In this document: positions 50,938-64,000 of the stretch, piece by piece
Layout of the letters: each line of letters begins with the position of its first letter
How positions within the stretch are numbered: position 1 is the first letter of the stretch
From: Struthio camelus
Taxonomy: Eukaryota > Chordata > Aves > Struthioniformes > Struthionidae
Reading direction: 5' to 3'
Assembly: GCF_040807025.1 (NCBI RefSeq)
Contig: NC_090951.1
Location: forward strand, 29,601,573-29,665,572
Length of the DNA stretch: 64,000 bases
The notes under the pieces: generated by a model
Seen by the model: the letters and a program-made list of their open reading frames with translations, nothing else
What the model was told of the DNA's origin: nothing
Databases searched by the model: none
Translations under genes and position numbers: made by a program

Positions 50938-52647
50938 TATACTCTCCTTCTTGTAAAAACTAATATAAATACATTAAAAATATGTAACCTATTTACAGAT
51001 CTTTCTACACAGGGAAGTTAGCACATAGCAAGCTAGACTTCAAACTTACATCAAACGGCGTGGGAAAAATTCTAACAACTTGTCTACAGAAGTTGGCTCA
51101 GGACATTTATCTACATTAATGACAAGTGTGAATTTAAAAGGGATTGGACAAACTGTATTAGACCCTGGCAGATTTAGCTTTATTTGCTTTGGAAAAAAAG
51201 TAAGCTAAATGAAGTGTCAAATTTCAAGAAATATAGATAAAAATCAATATTTATATATACAAATCAATAACGGTAAGAAAATTAGCCTCTATGCATTTTT
51301 ATGACAAAATTAAAAAGTGAAATCAGACTTGCACACAGATAGTCCACAACATATAGAGATTTAATATCTTAAAAAAAACCTCTCTATCAGGTGGAAAATG
51401 CATCAAGCCAGAAAACTAGTTATAGAAATGTTACAGAGATGAACTATACCGGGAACACCAGACCACAGAAAACGTACAGATAGAAGAGACAGCACATTCA
51501 TGAGAGTGGTACAGAAACAGAAAGAATTTGGTCTGAATAGCTCCACTCAAGCTGGGAGAACTTTGTTGCAAATTTTAGTGGTGAAAAGACTGTGACCTAA
51601 AATTGAAGTGAAAAAGGAGTTTGTTCCAACCCCCAAAAGACTTCTGCATGAACTGGCACCATCACACACCTGAATATTTACAAAGAACATATAGGCCTGT
51701 ATGAAGGTTGTTCAAACCAATGGATTTACAGACTTCCCTTTGCACAAACAATATAAACAGGTCAACTATGTCCTCTTCTTACAACTAAACTGACAAAACT
51801 TTTAACATGCTACTTACACAATAAATTAACTTGAAAAAGCTAAACAGTGAATCGGTAAGGTAAGAAAGCAAAGTTCATAGCACAGATGTATCAAAAGCAA
51901 GAAATGAAGCACCCCACAAATCTGTGAAATGGTGAGCAGTGACACTTTGGTATACAGCAAACACTTAGATACTATTCCCCATCAAAACAAGAATTCATCC
52001 AAAACTGTGCCTTACAGAGCCTGAAACTACAAGTGACTGTGAATACAAAAGAATTCCATTCACAAAATAACTGCTTGAGGTATTCATTCATACTGCCATT
52101 ATTTCCAGTAACTAACTGGAGCAATGGTAACAAGAAAAGAATGAAAACTTTTTCAGTAAAAAAATGACAGCAGTAGTTTTAGTTTTAGTTGCAAGCAATT
52201 ATTTTAGTTCAACAATAAACAATGAATTAAAATATGTCAGTAGGATTTCTTTAAAAGTTGATAAAATCTGTTTCTGACATTAAAAAGTCAATATTATATA
52301 AACAGGTAAGAAGTTAACAAAAAAACTTCAATCCATACACTGAAAATAGAAAAACAACTAGATTCAAAGTTCAAATCTCTCTCATTTTAACCTTAGGATT
52401 CAGAAGGGAGGAGAACTGCGTTCAGCCTGTACTAAAAATGTGACCCAATGTTTTCGTAATTTTTTTCTGGGAATAAATAACTCAGAACATTCTCTCTGCT
52501 TGCTAGTTGTGCATGCTGCCCAGAGCACGACATCCAAGCACCAGGGAAATGCTGTTATTTATAGCAAAGGTGGTAGATAGACCTGTAAAAAACTGAATCC
52601 TAGTGGGACAACCCCAACTGACAGAGCTTCACTGACTTCACTGCTGT

Positions 52648-52772
52648 CAGCAGGATCAGGAACATGTGTTTCAAACCACAATATTGAAATGTAACATTTT
52701 TAAGGATACACTCATATTGCCGTAACATATCGCAGAGGCAGACTACTGTGGCTGAAAACAGAGTCAAACTGA
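52648..52772. repeat. Diverged local repeat, copy A
   Basis: Shares ordered blocks with copy B at 53576-53694: AGGATCA-GA, CATGT-TTTCAA, TTTTAAGGAT, ACTCA--(T/C)TGCC, ACAT-TCG, GGCAG and CTGAA-ACAG. By eye similarity is about two thirds. It could be a local duplication or two members of an unclassified interspersed family. Confidence 0.5.
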
Positions 52773-53575
52773 GCTTGCGTGATGTTCAACTGAATAGAAA
52801 ACATACAGACCTGCCTTTGATCAAAACACATCCAGAAGGATTTTTAAGTAAAAACAACTAGCTCTTCCATTTTTTCTACAGACACTTCTTGCCATTTTAA
52901 ATTTTGCTTCAGCTTGCATCTTATCATTCACATCTGACCAGAGTAAATAATTTATTGGAAGAAAGAAAAAGAATAATCCTGAAGGTATAGATTTTTTTTT
53001 TAAAGGAAGGATGTGTATGTGTACAAATCGGGAAATTTCAACACACTAAAACAATTCCAGCCAGAAAACTGTAGAGCAATCAGTGTGTCAGGAAAACACA
53101 CTGGAAACCTAATAAGGTTAATTACTGCTGCATTCGTAAGTTCAGTACAGACAAAGATAGTCAAAATACCAGGATACTACGCTTTCCTTAGCATTGTTAG
53201 CCAGTGTCCACAAATCATCATCATCTCACCGCAAGCCTGTTTAATTTTACCTAATTCAGTAGTAAATATGGCTTATTTTTACCCACATGGCTAGAAGTCT
53301 TCACTAGCATATAAAAAACTATGTCAGTTGCAGAACAAGTCTAGTCCTTCTGAAATCAGTGACAGAAGTCATCACAAACAGGATTTCATCTGGTAAGGCG
53401 TTTCCTGCCCACAAACACAAATCCTTAACGGCCCAGCCCCAATTTTGCTCTGTCTACGCTAGGTTCTTGTTGAATGACAGCCACTGATCAACTGTTTCAC
53501 TGCTGCCAAAGAGTATCTCCCCCAACTGCATAAACCTTGTGTAGAACAGAGCAGAGGGGTTCTGCTCATAATTCT

Positions 53576-53694
53576 TTCTACAGGATCAAGAGCGCATGTT
53601 TCAATCTACTCTTACGCTTTTAAGGATGTACTCACGCTGCCTGAGCACATCGTTAGGCAGCAGATTAACGTGTCTGAACAGCATAAGAACAGAG
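53576..53694. repeat. Diverged local repeat, copy B
   Basis: Second member of the pair described at 52648-52772, in the same orientation and about 0.93 kb away. Confidence 0.5.
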
Positions 53695-53889
53695 GGTCAC
53701 TGCAGCTCCAAATACGTTGTAATTCCAACTGCCAACAGAGCTGCATCTGGGGTTTTGCGACAGTGAAAGGCTTACGGCTACAGCTCTACCAGCAAGTAAT
53801 TCATCTTTTTTTCAATGGATGTTGAAGAAGGCATTGCTGCACTAATGTTGCCAGCAGTTCAAGCATTAATATGGTAAACATATGCATTT

Positions 53890-53907
53890 TAATTAGCATG
53901 CTAATTA
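53890..53907. promoter_or_regulatory. 18-bp perfect palindrome TAATTAGCATGCTAATTA
   Basis: A perfect palindrome with two homeodomain-type TAATTA cores around GCATGC. It sits inside an ATTA- and ATGCAAAT-like-rich block (about 53850-54020) that looks like a regulatory element, not random AT-rich DNA. No function is shown by the sequence itself. Confidence 0.4.
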
Positions 53908-54513
53908 GAGCATTAAATGACATGGTGGTGAACATGTCTGTGCCTGATTTACTGCTAGGCTTATGTTACCAGAAATGATGCAAATATGTCACTGCTGAAA
54001 AGAATGTAAGAAACTGCATATTATGGGCAAAATTTAGGTTTATTATGGCTATTTTTGCAATGTAGATTAGCTGGGGCCTGAAAAAAAGTGAATCAGAGAA
54101 CTTCGCGCATTAAGGATGGCACTTATAAAAGCCAAAGTGCACACAGGTCTACACACTAGCATGTGAATTAGCACAGAGATGAGTCGCAGTCTCATGCTAG
54201 AACGTCTACATGTTAAAATATATTTTTCCTTTAGAAAGTTGTACCATCTTATATCATATTAAAGTACAGATTAAAAAAAGAAAGCGATGAGGGAGAGAGA
54301 CTCGGATGTTATGTATTTGTACCTGTCCTTCCCAGAGCAGGATGGACACGCTCTTTTTACAATGCCTTCTTGATTCCGAGAAGCATTACACTTCAGGGAG
54401 ATGGTTAAGATGCCAACCCAAGTAACAGGCATATAGTTCTGTTTAGCACCCTTCTGAGGGTGCTGAGCTTCTCGGCATGTATAACAGTTTGGCTGGTGTA
54501 TAGGTGGCATATG

Positions 54514-54519
54514 TTTATT
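54514..54519 (-). terminator. Candidate poly(A) signal AATAAA for ARL2BP
   Basis: AATAAA on the minus strand 221 bases past the ARL2BP stop. Other candidates lie further on, so the main site is uncertain. Confidence 0.45.
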
Positions 54520-54739
54520 AAAAACAATTACTCTGGTAGAGTTGAACTTTTCTTCTGCTGTGGTCACTGAATACCAACTAGAACTCACAAAGAGAGGTTT
54601 CTAGGATTGGGCCTTTGAAGGCATAGTCAGTTTTCATCACATAAAAGCACCTTGATTCTCATGACCTCTAGTGTTTTAATGTCCAAATGAAAGTGATAGC
54701 ACTCATCCAGAGGAGAGGGAAGCTAGTGCGTAAACTCTT

Positions 54740-57700
54740 CTAGGAGGAGGATATTGATGATTTGTTTAATGATGTCACCACTAACCCACTGCTTAAATCC
54801 AGACTTCGACCTTCTTTTTCCTAGAAAAATGTGAGAAAAAGAAATCCTCGATTCAGTGCTATTTTGGCATAAGCAGGCTCCTAAGTTCAAAAGATGAAAC
54901 GGGCAATTCATATTCTGCTTATCAAGTCACACCAATATAAAACTAGATGTTACTCTGAGCATCTATAATCATACACAGCTTGCTGTAGGACTTGAAAAAA
55001 TCCCTAGCAGAGCATTTGTTTTCTCCTATTCATGGTAAAAAGGAATAGATGAATCCAGACATCAAAAGGAGATTGTATGGGAAGATCTGGAGTTAAGTGT
55101 CTCTGCTGGCACTCTGCCAGCTATATGTCCAGGTTAACTCAGTGTCATTTGCTTACGTGTGGTCAAGAAAGCCCAGCTAAAGGCCTACCCAAACACAAAG
55201 TATCAGGAGATGCACAAAATAAAGAGTGTAAACAGCAAACCCCTACCTCCTGTGCTCAAGGAACTACCAACATCTAGTTTCTGTGGGTTTTCCTATCAAG
55301 ACTGATACAATCGGTATCTCCACATGTGCAAACCCCAAATGAAATTCTTCCTGCTGCTGAGATACGAACTGCCTCCTCCTCCTCTACCTGCCCCCTATTT
55401 TCTCAAAGCTTAAAGGAAGAGACTTTTTAACTTCCACGTGTATTTCATCTCCTTAGGAAAAAGCCCACCCAAAAACCTTCTCTAATTTTTATTTTGTTCC
55501 TCCAGCTTGGATAGAGAGGAGGACAAATACAAATAGATAAAGCTTAACAAAACAGTTTTGGATTGGCTAGAAAAAGTCAACACACAAAGATGCAGAAAGC
55601 ATGCGTCTCTAAAAAAAAAGTCACCACATATCCACTTCATTCAGGGCTTCTACAAATTATTAAATGTGCATTTTGAGTTTGTTTAAATAGCCACTCAGTT
55701 ATTTTCTTTTCGATCTGATGCAGCCCTTGAATAAATACTGTTACCTATTGCAATAACACTGCCCTTGGTACTCTCATGCAGAGCTATGCAACAACGACGA
55801 CTATGCAATGAAAACAGAACCATGCGATATACTTACAGCTCTGTAATCCAAGAACATTTCTTTAAAAGCTAGGAAGTCAGTAAATGTGAGAAGCATATCA
55901 AATATATCACCTGCCATTTCATCTTTGTGCTGTCTATAAAGAGAAGAAGTTAGAGAATTAGAAAACTGTGTGAGTAATGAACTCATTTTTTAGAACAGTT
56001 TGAGGTCAAAGCCTGAGGACAAGTTGAACAATATCAAGATTAAAATAAGAATGTTATTAAAAGTCTAACATAAAGCAAAATTCTGAACAAATATTACCTT
56101 GCAGTATCTGCAATCCAAGTACATTAATACTATATTTACTCTTGTTTTTATATGATTATATCAATCTAAATCCAAGATGTAGGAGTATTACATCAATCCT
56201 GGAAAGTCAAAGAATGTGACTTGTAAGCCAACAGAAGTAAAACGCAACAGAAGTAAAACTCAAAAAGTTATCCAAAACTACGGAAATAATAAAAGTTGCC
56301 TCAAGTCCCCCGATAGCTTCAAGAACTGCTATTAATAAAGCTATCCACTTCAATTAGATTTCAAGTAGATACCCCATACCTGCACACATGAGGCAAAACC
56401 CTTGCTGCTGGGAGATGAAATGAAGTGGGAATAAAAGACTTTCTGGATCTAACTGCTGTGGACTGGAACATATATCCTAGAGCTCTCCTGGTAAGATTAA
56501 AGAGGTAGGTATAGGCCACAAATTCATGGAGTGTAATAAAAATGCATAAGGAAGATGTCAACGTCTGGTTTTGAAGTTTTGAGCAGAAAAAAAAACGCTT
56601 TGGGTTTCAGATAGTTGTTGTTTTTTCCTTTATCAGAGGAGATCAGCAGTCTTAGAAAATTCATAGCTCAAACCAGACCCCAAATAGACATAGAAGGGAA
56701 CAGGGATAACATTTAATTGAATAAGAACCGCTGTGCATGTTGGCACATTAGCTCTTGACGCCTAGCTGAAAAAGTAAAATTGCAGAAAAGTGTGGACAGC
56801 GCTCCGAGTTGAACAGATGTACATTTGCATGGGTAGGATGTTTCCAACACGTGACTACAGCAGCCTTGGATCTAGGAGACTGTATTAGTGGAGCATCAAG
56901 GGCTGCTACTTCAAACAACCGATCGCTAGATTTAATTTACTTTGACTAGCTGTGCAGTGCTCCGTGACAACACAGGTAACCTCGCTATTTAACAGCTTAC
57001 TATTTTCAGGCTTAGTAGATAAAATGCAAAATGGGTATACTGCTCCTATTAAGTAAACATTTCCACCTGGATATCTAAGGCATCAAGCGCAATTCTGAAA
57101 GGGGAAACAGGGTATTTCTGGATACACACGCCATCAAACTACTTTGCTAGCTCTGTGGTCTTGGATTCCAGTAACAACTAAAAAAAATACACTCCAGCAT
57201 TTCCTTACACAACGTTTACAATAACACTACACATTAACTAAAGGAAAGGGAATGGAATAAATGACCAAAGAGCTACGTATTAAAGAACCGGGGGAAATTC
57301 CATTTACTCCTTAGAGATGGAAAGGGCTAGAAAAACAGGGATATACTTCCTTGCCTTGAGAACTGAAACAGCCTAGAAAGATCTAGACAGTCCCTTGGAA
57401 GGTAACAGAGCTTGGGAAAGGGCACAGAATGCTCACATACATCCCTCAAGAATGAGGGACTGTACTGATGATATTTGGTACAGGACTGTGGATAAAAACA
57501 TTCTGGAATAAAAACTCTGTGTTTCTCAACATGCCGTATTGGCATATTTCAACAACACATTTCATCTTTCCTACTAATCAAAGTTTTTTGTTGTTGTTTT
57601 GTTTTTTTATGTAGTGCCTATCAAAAGGGGCTTTACCTTAAACAGTTTATCTTTTAAGCACACTACTATGCTTTCTCAGTAATTTCCCAGTGTTTTATTT

Positions 57701-60700
57701 GAAAGCATAAAATTTATTGAAATATTTTAAGAGATTCAGTTCCCAATTACACTTAATATTCATATTACAGGGGAAAAGTCATCTTTTAAAACTGAATTCT
57801 TCATGAAGTCAATTAAGCTAAAGATGACCAAATGTAAAAATCTAAGACAGACCAAACTTCTCTCTAAATGCTTTGCACAGAAATTGCAATAAAAGGCATT
57901 TATTCACACGACTCTTGAAAGATTTCCAGGATATTTTATGTCCAACACAGAGCCTGGAAGAGAGAAATCGCTTAATGAGACCCAGCTTTTCACTTCCAGG
58001 GCCTGGCTTCAAAAGCCCAAGTGACAACAATAGGGGGAAAAAACCCTTCCATGTTCTCATTCTGATTTCTGTGTTCATTACAGTCTAACATATTTTAGTA
58101 TGACAGTTTAGAAATTTAGAGTACCAGGACATGATGAAGGTGAGAAAAGCAATCATGAACACTTTTTAAATCATTATTATTAAACAGGAATCTCCTTCTC
58201 AGGGGAGAACCCTCAAACCTAAATTTTATTCTAGATAGAAAAAATGAATTGAGAAAAGCACATAACCCCACCCACCCACCCAAACGCAAAGACGACAACT
58301 TACTGCAATGACATTGTGAACACAGTCATATTAAACCCAGGAATCCGATCAAGCAGTTTTTCTTCAATGTATTTCTCTACTAAACAGATCTAAAAACAAA
58401 AAACAAAAAAACCCCACACACCACATCACAATAAATTTCATATGCAGATTTCAAAACACAGGATTACATTGACAACTTCTTCTCCATAGTATTATCTTCA
58501 CTAGTTAAAGAAACCTGCAGATTCCTGAGTTAGGCAACGCTAGTTCAAACGTTCACAACATCTGACGAGCTGTGGTGGACATTTTTGCTGTTACCAGTTG
58601 TGAAAATAAACATTATCTATTTGGAACCAGTAACAAATTATTTTAAATTCATTTTATGGTACTGACCAGTTTCATAATCATGCTTTGTGAGAAGATTGTG
58701 AAAGATGTACAAGGTAAGGAGGAAGCTGTCTTGTACAAAAATGCCATTTAAGCTGTCCATTACGCTAAATAATACAACTAGAAAAGAATATACTTTGATA
58801 TCTACTGCAGTTATCACATATATTATTTGCTACAAAATTAGGTTAAAATTCTCTTCAAGAGAATTACACAAGTTTCAAAACATCTGTAAAAGTTTTCAGG
58901 TGGAACAAAGGAATCTAGAGCTTGAGAAAACAGAGGTCATGACTAAGCTTCAAAAACAGACAGCAGACTACGTTAGCTTCACTCCACATAAACAGGGTAT
59001 TTCATAAAGGAGGGCTTGCAGGGTAAAAATCAAAATAAAAAAGCAATACATGTGAAAAACAGGAAAAATATCTTACATATTCGTTAAAAATAGAAGTATA
59101 GATGAGCTTGTTTTCCTCTGAGTCATCAAACTCCTGGTAGTGCTTCTCCATAAAACTCCTCTGGATTAGCTGGAAGTCATCATCTGGGACATAACAAAAA
59201 TACATCATACAGTTATGAGTCCAGTCATTCTTATTGTAACACAGAAACCATATTCACTAGAGCTCTGTCTCACTGTCACAACTACAGAGCACTGTATGTG
59301 TGTCAAGTCAGTCATAACAGTACAGCAACTGTTGCTGAGCCGTAATTTCTGCACCATCTGGGAGAAGACAGATGCTGCTGGGGGAGAGCAGCAGCCAGTT
59401 CTTCCAGGGCATGCAACCAAGCACACTACAAGCCAAAGCTCTACTTTGGTTAAGGGAGCTGAACCAACAGGGTAGCAACAGGTCAGTCTATGTTTTCACA
59501 GCAGCTGTGTACTCACAATGGAACAGGATGCATTTGCAAAATATTTAAAATGATGTGAAAAACCTAACAAGGTACACAATCATTACTCACAAGTTTCACT
59601 TACACACAGTATTAACAACAAAGCCCTCCTGCTTTACCTGTCACTAATAAAGTTATTTATAAACCCTTTTTTTTGTTCAGGCTCCTGAGTCAGCAAAAAA
59701 TATATATTTTTATAAAGTGAACATCCCTTCCCCTATAAGAATTCAAAATAAACTGTTCTCCTTGAATTCAAAAATATTAGTGAAACTCCCAAATTTGTTT
59801 TCAACTGCTGAAGAATGTTTTCCAGTTGTGGAAGGAAAGAAAAATAGCAAGAAACAAGATAATCACTACAGTCATCACTAAATTCAAAAGAACGGGTATA
59901 AATATAAAATTTACTTATACATAGCGTTAATATATGCCAACCTGAGCTTTCTAAATGCTAACACATTCAAAATTTGTATTGTAACTCCACGTTTAGTTAC
60001 ATCTCCAGGCAAACCGAGGCTGCAGAACACACAATCTCTCCGGGAAGGACACAGTTAAAGAGACTATTCATTGTTCTTATACAGTAGCAGATGGATGATT
60101 AGCATGAATTCTCTCTTTGCATCTAGTACACTTCTTCCTTCCACACAATGACCTCTCAGTTAAAATTATGGTGCTGAGAATTGAGGACCTTGTATTGCCT
60201 AAGCTCACATGATGAGATGGGTCTACCCAACATTCCCTACCATGTTATGGTTGTATGCATGTGTGCAAGTTATACACAACAAAATCAGCTTAGAAGGTTA
60301 GTCTCAAAAAGTGAAAACTGCATTGACATGATGAGGTCCATCTTCAGTTCAGTAATGCTGCTGCAAACACAGAGGAAAGAAACTGTTCTCTATGTTCAGC
60401 AGAGACAGGACAAGGAGCAACACACTTAATTGCAGCACAGGGGGTTTCACGTTACACATTATGAAAGGCTTCCTGCAGGAACAACAGCCAAACACTAGAA
60501 CAAAACTGACGAGGCAGATCATGGAAGCTCCACTGACGGAAGCTTATAAGCCCATCCTGATAAACGTGTTAGGAGAGGTTCTGGCAGAGCTGGGAAAGGG
60601 AAGACAACCTCTCAAGGTCGCTTCCATCCCTTTCTGAAGAGGGCAAAGATCCCAGAAAGCTTTGATTTCTATATGGAAATTGACAAGTGCCTTTATTGCT

Positions 60701-63195
60701 TATGAAGAAGGACTGACTGGTGCAGTGGTGCAAGGACACATCTTTAAGACTCATAAGCACGCTGTTATGAGAAGAGCACACAGAAGACTTCTGTGCGTAG
60801 TCTTGCTACAGTACCAGTTAGCAGTCATGAGAATTAAGGAAGGAAAGCTTCTATGAGGCAGACAGAGGCTATTTTGGCTCTGTACGTCCGGCAATTAGAA
60901 AATCAGTTTGGAATATTTTTAGCACCCATCTTGTTGTCTGTAACTACTTGCAAAGCTTACCCATTATAATATCCTCCAGATACCCAACAACTGCATCAAA
61001 CTCTGCATCAGAAGGGGAGGAGCTGAAAGCAAAGAAAGACAGTATTACATATGTATACACTTCAGTCAGAATAGAAATAAAAATTAAAAAGTGTTATGGA
61101 AAGCCTAAACACAAGTAAGCCCAGTAATTACAAGATAAGTGAATGATTTTCTAGCTTCAGTCTACAAAATAGCCCACAACACTGAAAATCTAACTAATAA
61201 GACGACTGCTTAGCGGGGATTCTCATCAGGGCTCCATCATGTATTCACTAGACATGTTCCTAATTCAAAAGAAGTGGTGTTTTACCAGCATTAAAGATAA
61301 TTCCAGTCCTGGTGCTGAGGTGACAGGAAGAGTGTAGTTAGAGCAGCAAATAAGCACTTTCCATCCCATGAACCTATAACAAGCAGCTTCTCTCTCTCTT
61401 CCCTACATAACTCTACGTGGTGGTCATAGAACTGCTTATGACACGCTAGAGAGTATTTTGAAATACTTGGCCCTGCAAAATCACTTTACTTCTCTTAAAC
61501 TCTCTCTGTATATAGGTATGTTTTGTAACAGAAGAAACTTAAACAGTCTTCTTATGCAAGAAACACGTTTGCATGCTCAGAAATAAGTGATATAATCTCA
61601 TAAAGTCATTCTATCACCACACAACAAATATGAAACAACATTATGTATCTGAAGCCATCCTACAGAGAAACCATTGTTACCCGCATTTCAAGATTTCAGC
61701 TCCCTCTGCTACATTTATTATTATGCAGCTGGTTCAGATACATCAGATAACCCAGAGCATCTACTTGACCTTGATATTCCGAGATCATCTTTAGTGGGGG
61801 ATGAACTCCTCCTACATTTTCTGGCAGATGAGGCACAGGCTTTACTTACACGTCAAGGATACAAGCCTTATAGCACATTATTCTTTACAAAAACCATTAG
61901 ATTCAGTCAGTGAAAGCTCCATTTAAATTAAATTCAAGCTTCCCTCTATTAGAGCAGAACACCATTTCAGACAATGTGTTTTAAAACCCAGCAAAATTAT
62001 TTTGCTATTAAACAACAATCCAGTGACCTTAACCCAGAACAGTTTAACTGTTTGGCCATTTTGACCAGGAAAAAGGTGAAGGCATTTCATTACTGAAAGG
62101 GTTTGATCATCAAGTGATGCTCTAACAACAAACGTGAACTGTTAAGCCTCAGAAAGGCAAGCAGAGAAAACACAAGTGAATGGAAAGGCATGCTATACCA
62201 CCAGAGGGCATAACACCACAAGAAGAGGGAGCTCACACATGACAGCTGAAGCATTACATATTCCAAGCGTCATATTTATGACTTCAGGCAACAGGTCTTA
62301 TCACTTTCTATTTACATACGAAGGCAGCAGAATTTGCTATGGCTAATTTTCACTGTTTTTTTTTTTTTAAATAAGTGTTACCACCAAGCAGATGAAAAAA
62401 GAAATAGCAGAAATTCTTCTTGTTTTTATAGGCTATTCTAACAGTGACAAAAAATGTGAAGTATTAATTTAAAACAGAGAAGTTTGCAAGACAGATAAAG
62501 GAATTGCAACTGCTTCAAAACAGCAGCAATCCCATCGCTCTATACAACGCACCGATATCCGTATTTCTGAGCAAATATGCTCTGACAAATCTTGTGGTGG
62601 TTTAAGACAAATGCTGCCTCATAAGGCCTAGGCCACTGCATCCCATGTTGCAGAAGCAGCTGAAGGGAACATGCGGCCTTTCAGTCCAGAGAGCACCAGA
62701 AATGTACCAGTGAACTACAGTGACAGAGGAGCAGGCACACATCCCTATCTGCCACCTTTGCCATAAAAAGTCTAGAAGGGGCACATTCAAACAGAGATAT
62801 TCGCTTCTTAAAATCTATAATATCAGACAAGACAAGGTGTCAGCAAGGAGAGGAAATTTTTGAATGTAAAATCAACACAAAGAACAGCTCTCAGCCTATA
62901 GCGTTTATTTTGATTACTCAGCAAGGGCTATCCGGTGCTATGCTTGTTACAGCTATATTTAGTTTGACTTCATCTAAACTCTGCACTCAAGTTATTCTCT
63001 CCTTTGGGCTTTGCATGGTCCCACGTCCTTGTTCTCCTAAGAGACAGTATCTGCTAGTCAGTACAGCCTAACTTCATTCTTGTAATTATATTCCTATTAA
63101 GATATTTAACTAGGAAATAGTTTATTGAAAGTCTGACACAGCATAAAGTCTACTTACATGGCTACACCAAAGTTTTCCTCATCTGAGGTCTCCAT
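54740..63195 (-). CDS. ARL2BP: ADP-ribosylation factor-like 2 binding protein (BART)
   Basis: A soluble effector of the small GTPase ARL2, found in the cytosol, mitochondria and cilia in mammals. It has 156 aa (human 163). Six coding exons join in phase: 63158-63195, 60961-61022, 59077-59183, 58304-58389, 55837-55933 and 54740-54820. The start METSDEENFG is chosen because it aligns residue for residue with the human N-terminus, although the frame stays open a little upstream. The BART domain spans about 18-130, with DAEFDAVVGYLEDIIM, EENKLIYT-IFNEY, LVEKYIEEKLLDRIPGFNM and DEMAGDIFDMLLTFTDFLAF, all as in mammals. The tail EKEGRSLDLSSGLVVTSL is kept and the last residues differ. A further acceptor at 63219/63220 suggests a non-coding first exon in the CpG-rich sequence to the right. 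Converges on PLLP. Confidence 0.96.
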
Positions 63196-63339
63196 TGTTA
63201 CTGCATATAACCTATTAGACTGGAGAAGAAACAAATCACTGTATTACTGTTATTGGTGGTGGTTTTCATTTTAGGATAAAATACTAAGGGAAAACATATG
63301 CCTTAGCAGTAAGGCTAAGAGGGATGAAGAGGCCACGCT

Positions 63340-64000
63340 GGTCCAGCGTGTCCCGGGCAGCCTGCAGGCCAGGGGCTGGATAGCAATCCCAGGCGTCAGG
63401 CCCATGACTCCGGCCAGCGCTGGGCTGCGTCACGGCCGAGCGCTCCGTTCCACGGCTCCGAGCAGTCGCTGACCCGTCACGCAGGCACGGCACCCAGCAC
63501 CCCTGCACCGCTGGGGCTGCCTCAGCGCAACAGCCAGCTGCATGCCAGGTGTGCGCTGGGGACACCCTGCTCCTGCCACCTTCGCTGGCTTTCAACCAAG
63601 CCGCCCTTTGGAGCGGCCGACTAGGGACGGGACCCAGCTCTTCAGCACGGCCCCGCGGCACAGAAGGGGGATGAGAGACCCCTTCCCCCCCATCTCGGCT
63701 CTTCACCGGGCCTCCCCTCCCCCCAGTAGGGACCCAGGCGTCCGGCCTCTCTCACCTCCCTCCCCGCAAAGGGACCCAGGCGACCAGCTGTCGTCACCTC
63801 CCCGCTCCAAAAGGGGTCCAGGCGACGGGCCTGTATCGCCCCCTTCCCCCCCCGAGGGACCCAGGCGTCCGGCCCTCACCATCTCCCCCCTCCCCTCACG
63901 CACAAAAAGGGACCCAGGCGTCCGGCCCTCACCATCTCCCCCCTCCCCTCACGCACAAAAAGGGACCCAGGCGTCCGGCCCGCATCGCCTCCCGCCCTCC
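63340..64000. promoter_or_regulatory. CpG-rich sequence upstream of ARL2BP, likely promoter region
   Basis: GC and CpG content rise sharply right of about 63340. The ARL2BP coding start lies just left of this on the minus strand, so a promoter or non-coding first exon here or beyond the edge is likely. No transcription start can be placed. Confidence 0.5.
63729..64000. repeat. Minisatellite with GGGACCCAGGCGTCCGGCC core
   Basis: Six copies start at 63729, 63771, 63814, 63856, 63909 and 63962, with spacings of 42, 43, 42, 53 and 53. The last two full units are virtually identical and carry an added ACGCACAAAAA segment. The array runs off the right edge. Confidence 0.9.

Larger units (their letters stand above)
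50938..54513. other. AT-rich interval between the convergent PLLP and ARL2BP genes
   Basis: No coding region recognised. It may include an extended ARL2BP 3' UTR: a further minus-strand AATAAA is at 54039-54044. Notable contents are a diverged pair of about 120-bp repeats and an 18-bp palindrome in an ATTA-rich block. Confidence 0.5.

Noticed and set aside
1-64000. CRISPR arrays, operons, bacterial promoters and retroviral LTR pairs
   Set aside because: The window is vertebrate genomic DNA; no such arrays and no terminal-repeat pair with viral coding parts were noticed.

Overview
The window reads as avian nuclear DNA. Interspersed repeats are sparse and are mainly 3'-truncated CR1 LINEs of the bird type. 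The genes are compact, and their order matches a region of human 16q13 recalled from memory (ARL2BP, PLLP, CCL22, CX3CL1, CCL17, CIAPIN1), seen here in reverse. The species cannot be fixed from sequence alone.

Layout from left to right. Bases 1 to about 6.6 kb are very GC-rich and hold no gene I can name. The exceptions are a possible first exon of an unidentified minus-strand gene at 607-661, a CCTG microsatellite and two islands rich in TAATTA motifs. A complete three-exon CC chemokine gene (CCL17-like, minus strand) spans 6852-8023. It has a TATA-like box and STAT6-type and NF-kB-type motifs upstream. About 11 kb without a recognised gene follows. CX3CL1 (fractalkine, minus strand, three coding exons, 460 aa) spans 19648-24985, with a kB-type motif upstream. 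From 25 to 38.5 kb I recognise no gene. Mammals carry CCL22 in the corresponding interval, but I find no intact counterpart. This stretch holds a CR1 copy, a degraded CR1 and a strong hairpin.

A GC- and CpG-rich domain at about 38.5-41.6 kb contains two identical, convergent tRNA-Leu(CAG) genes, a G-rich minisatellite with higher-order structure, and the first exon of PLLP (plasmolipin, plus strand, four exons, 41313-49030). PLLP meets ARL2BP (minus strand, six coding exons, 54740-63195) tail to tail. Between them lie a CR1 copy and 3.8 kb of AT-rich DNA with a diverged local duplication and an 18-bp perfect palindrome. The right edge is a CpG-rich minisatellite upstream of ARL2BP.

Functionally the window joins a small chemokine cluster to two housekeeping or membrane-trafficking genes. 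The cluster comprises a secreted CC chemokine and a membrane-tethered CX3C chemokine, which share strand, exon phases and a 67-nt coding first exon. The other two genes encode a MARVEL-domain membrane protein and a soluble ARL2 effector. The coding exons were assembled by eye from reading frame, splice consensus and remembered family sequences. No alignment or database search was run.
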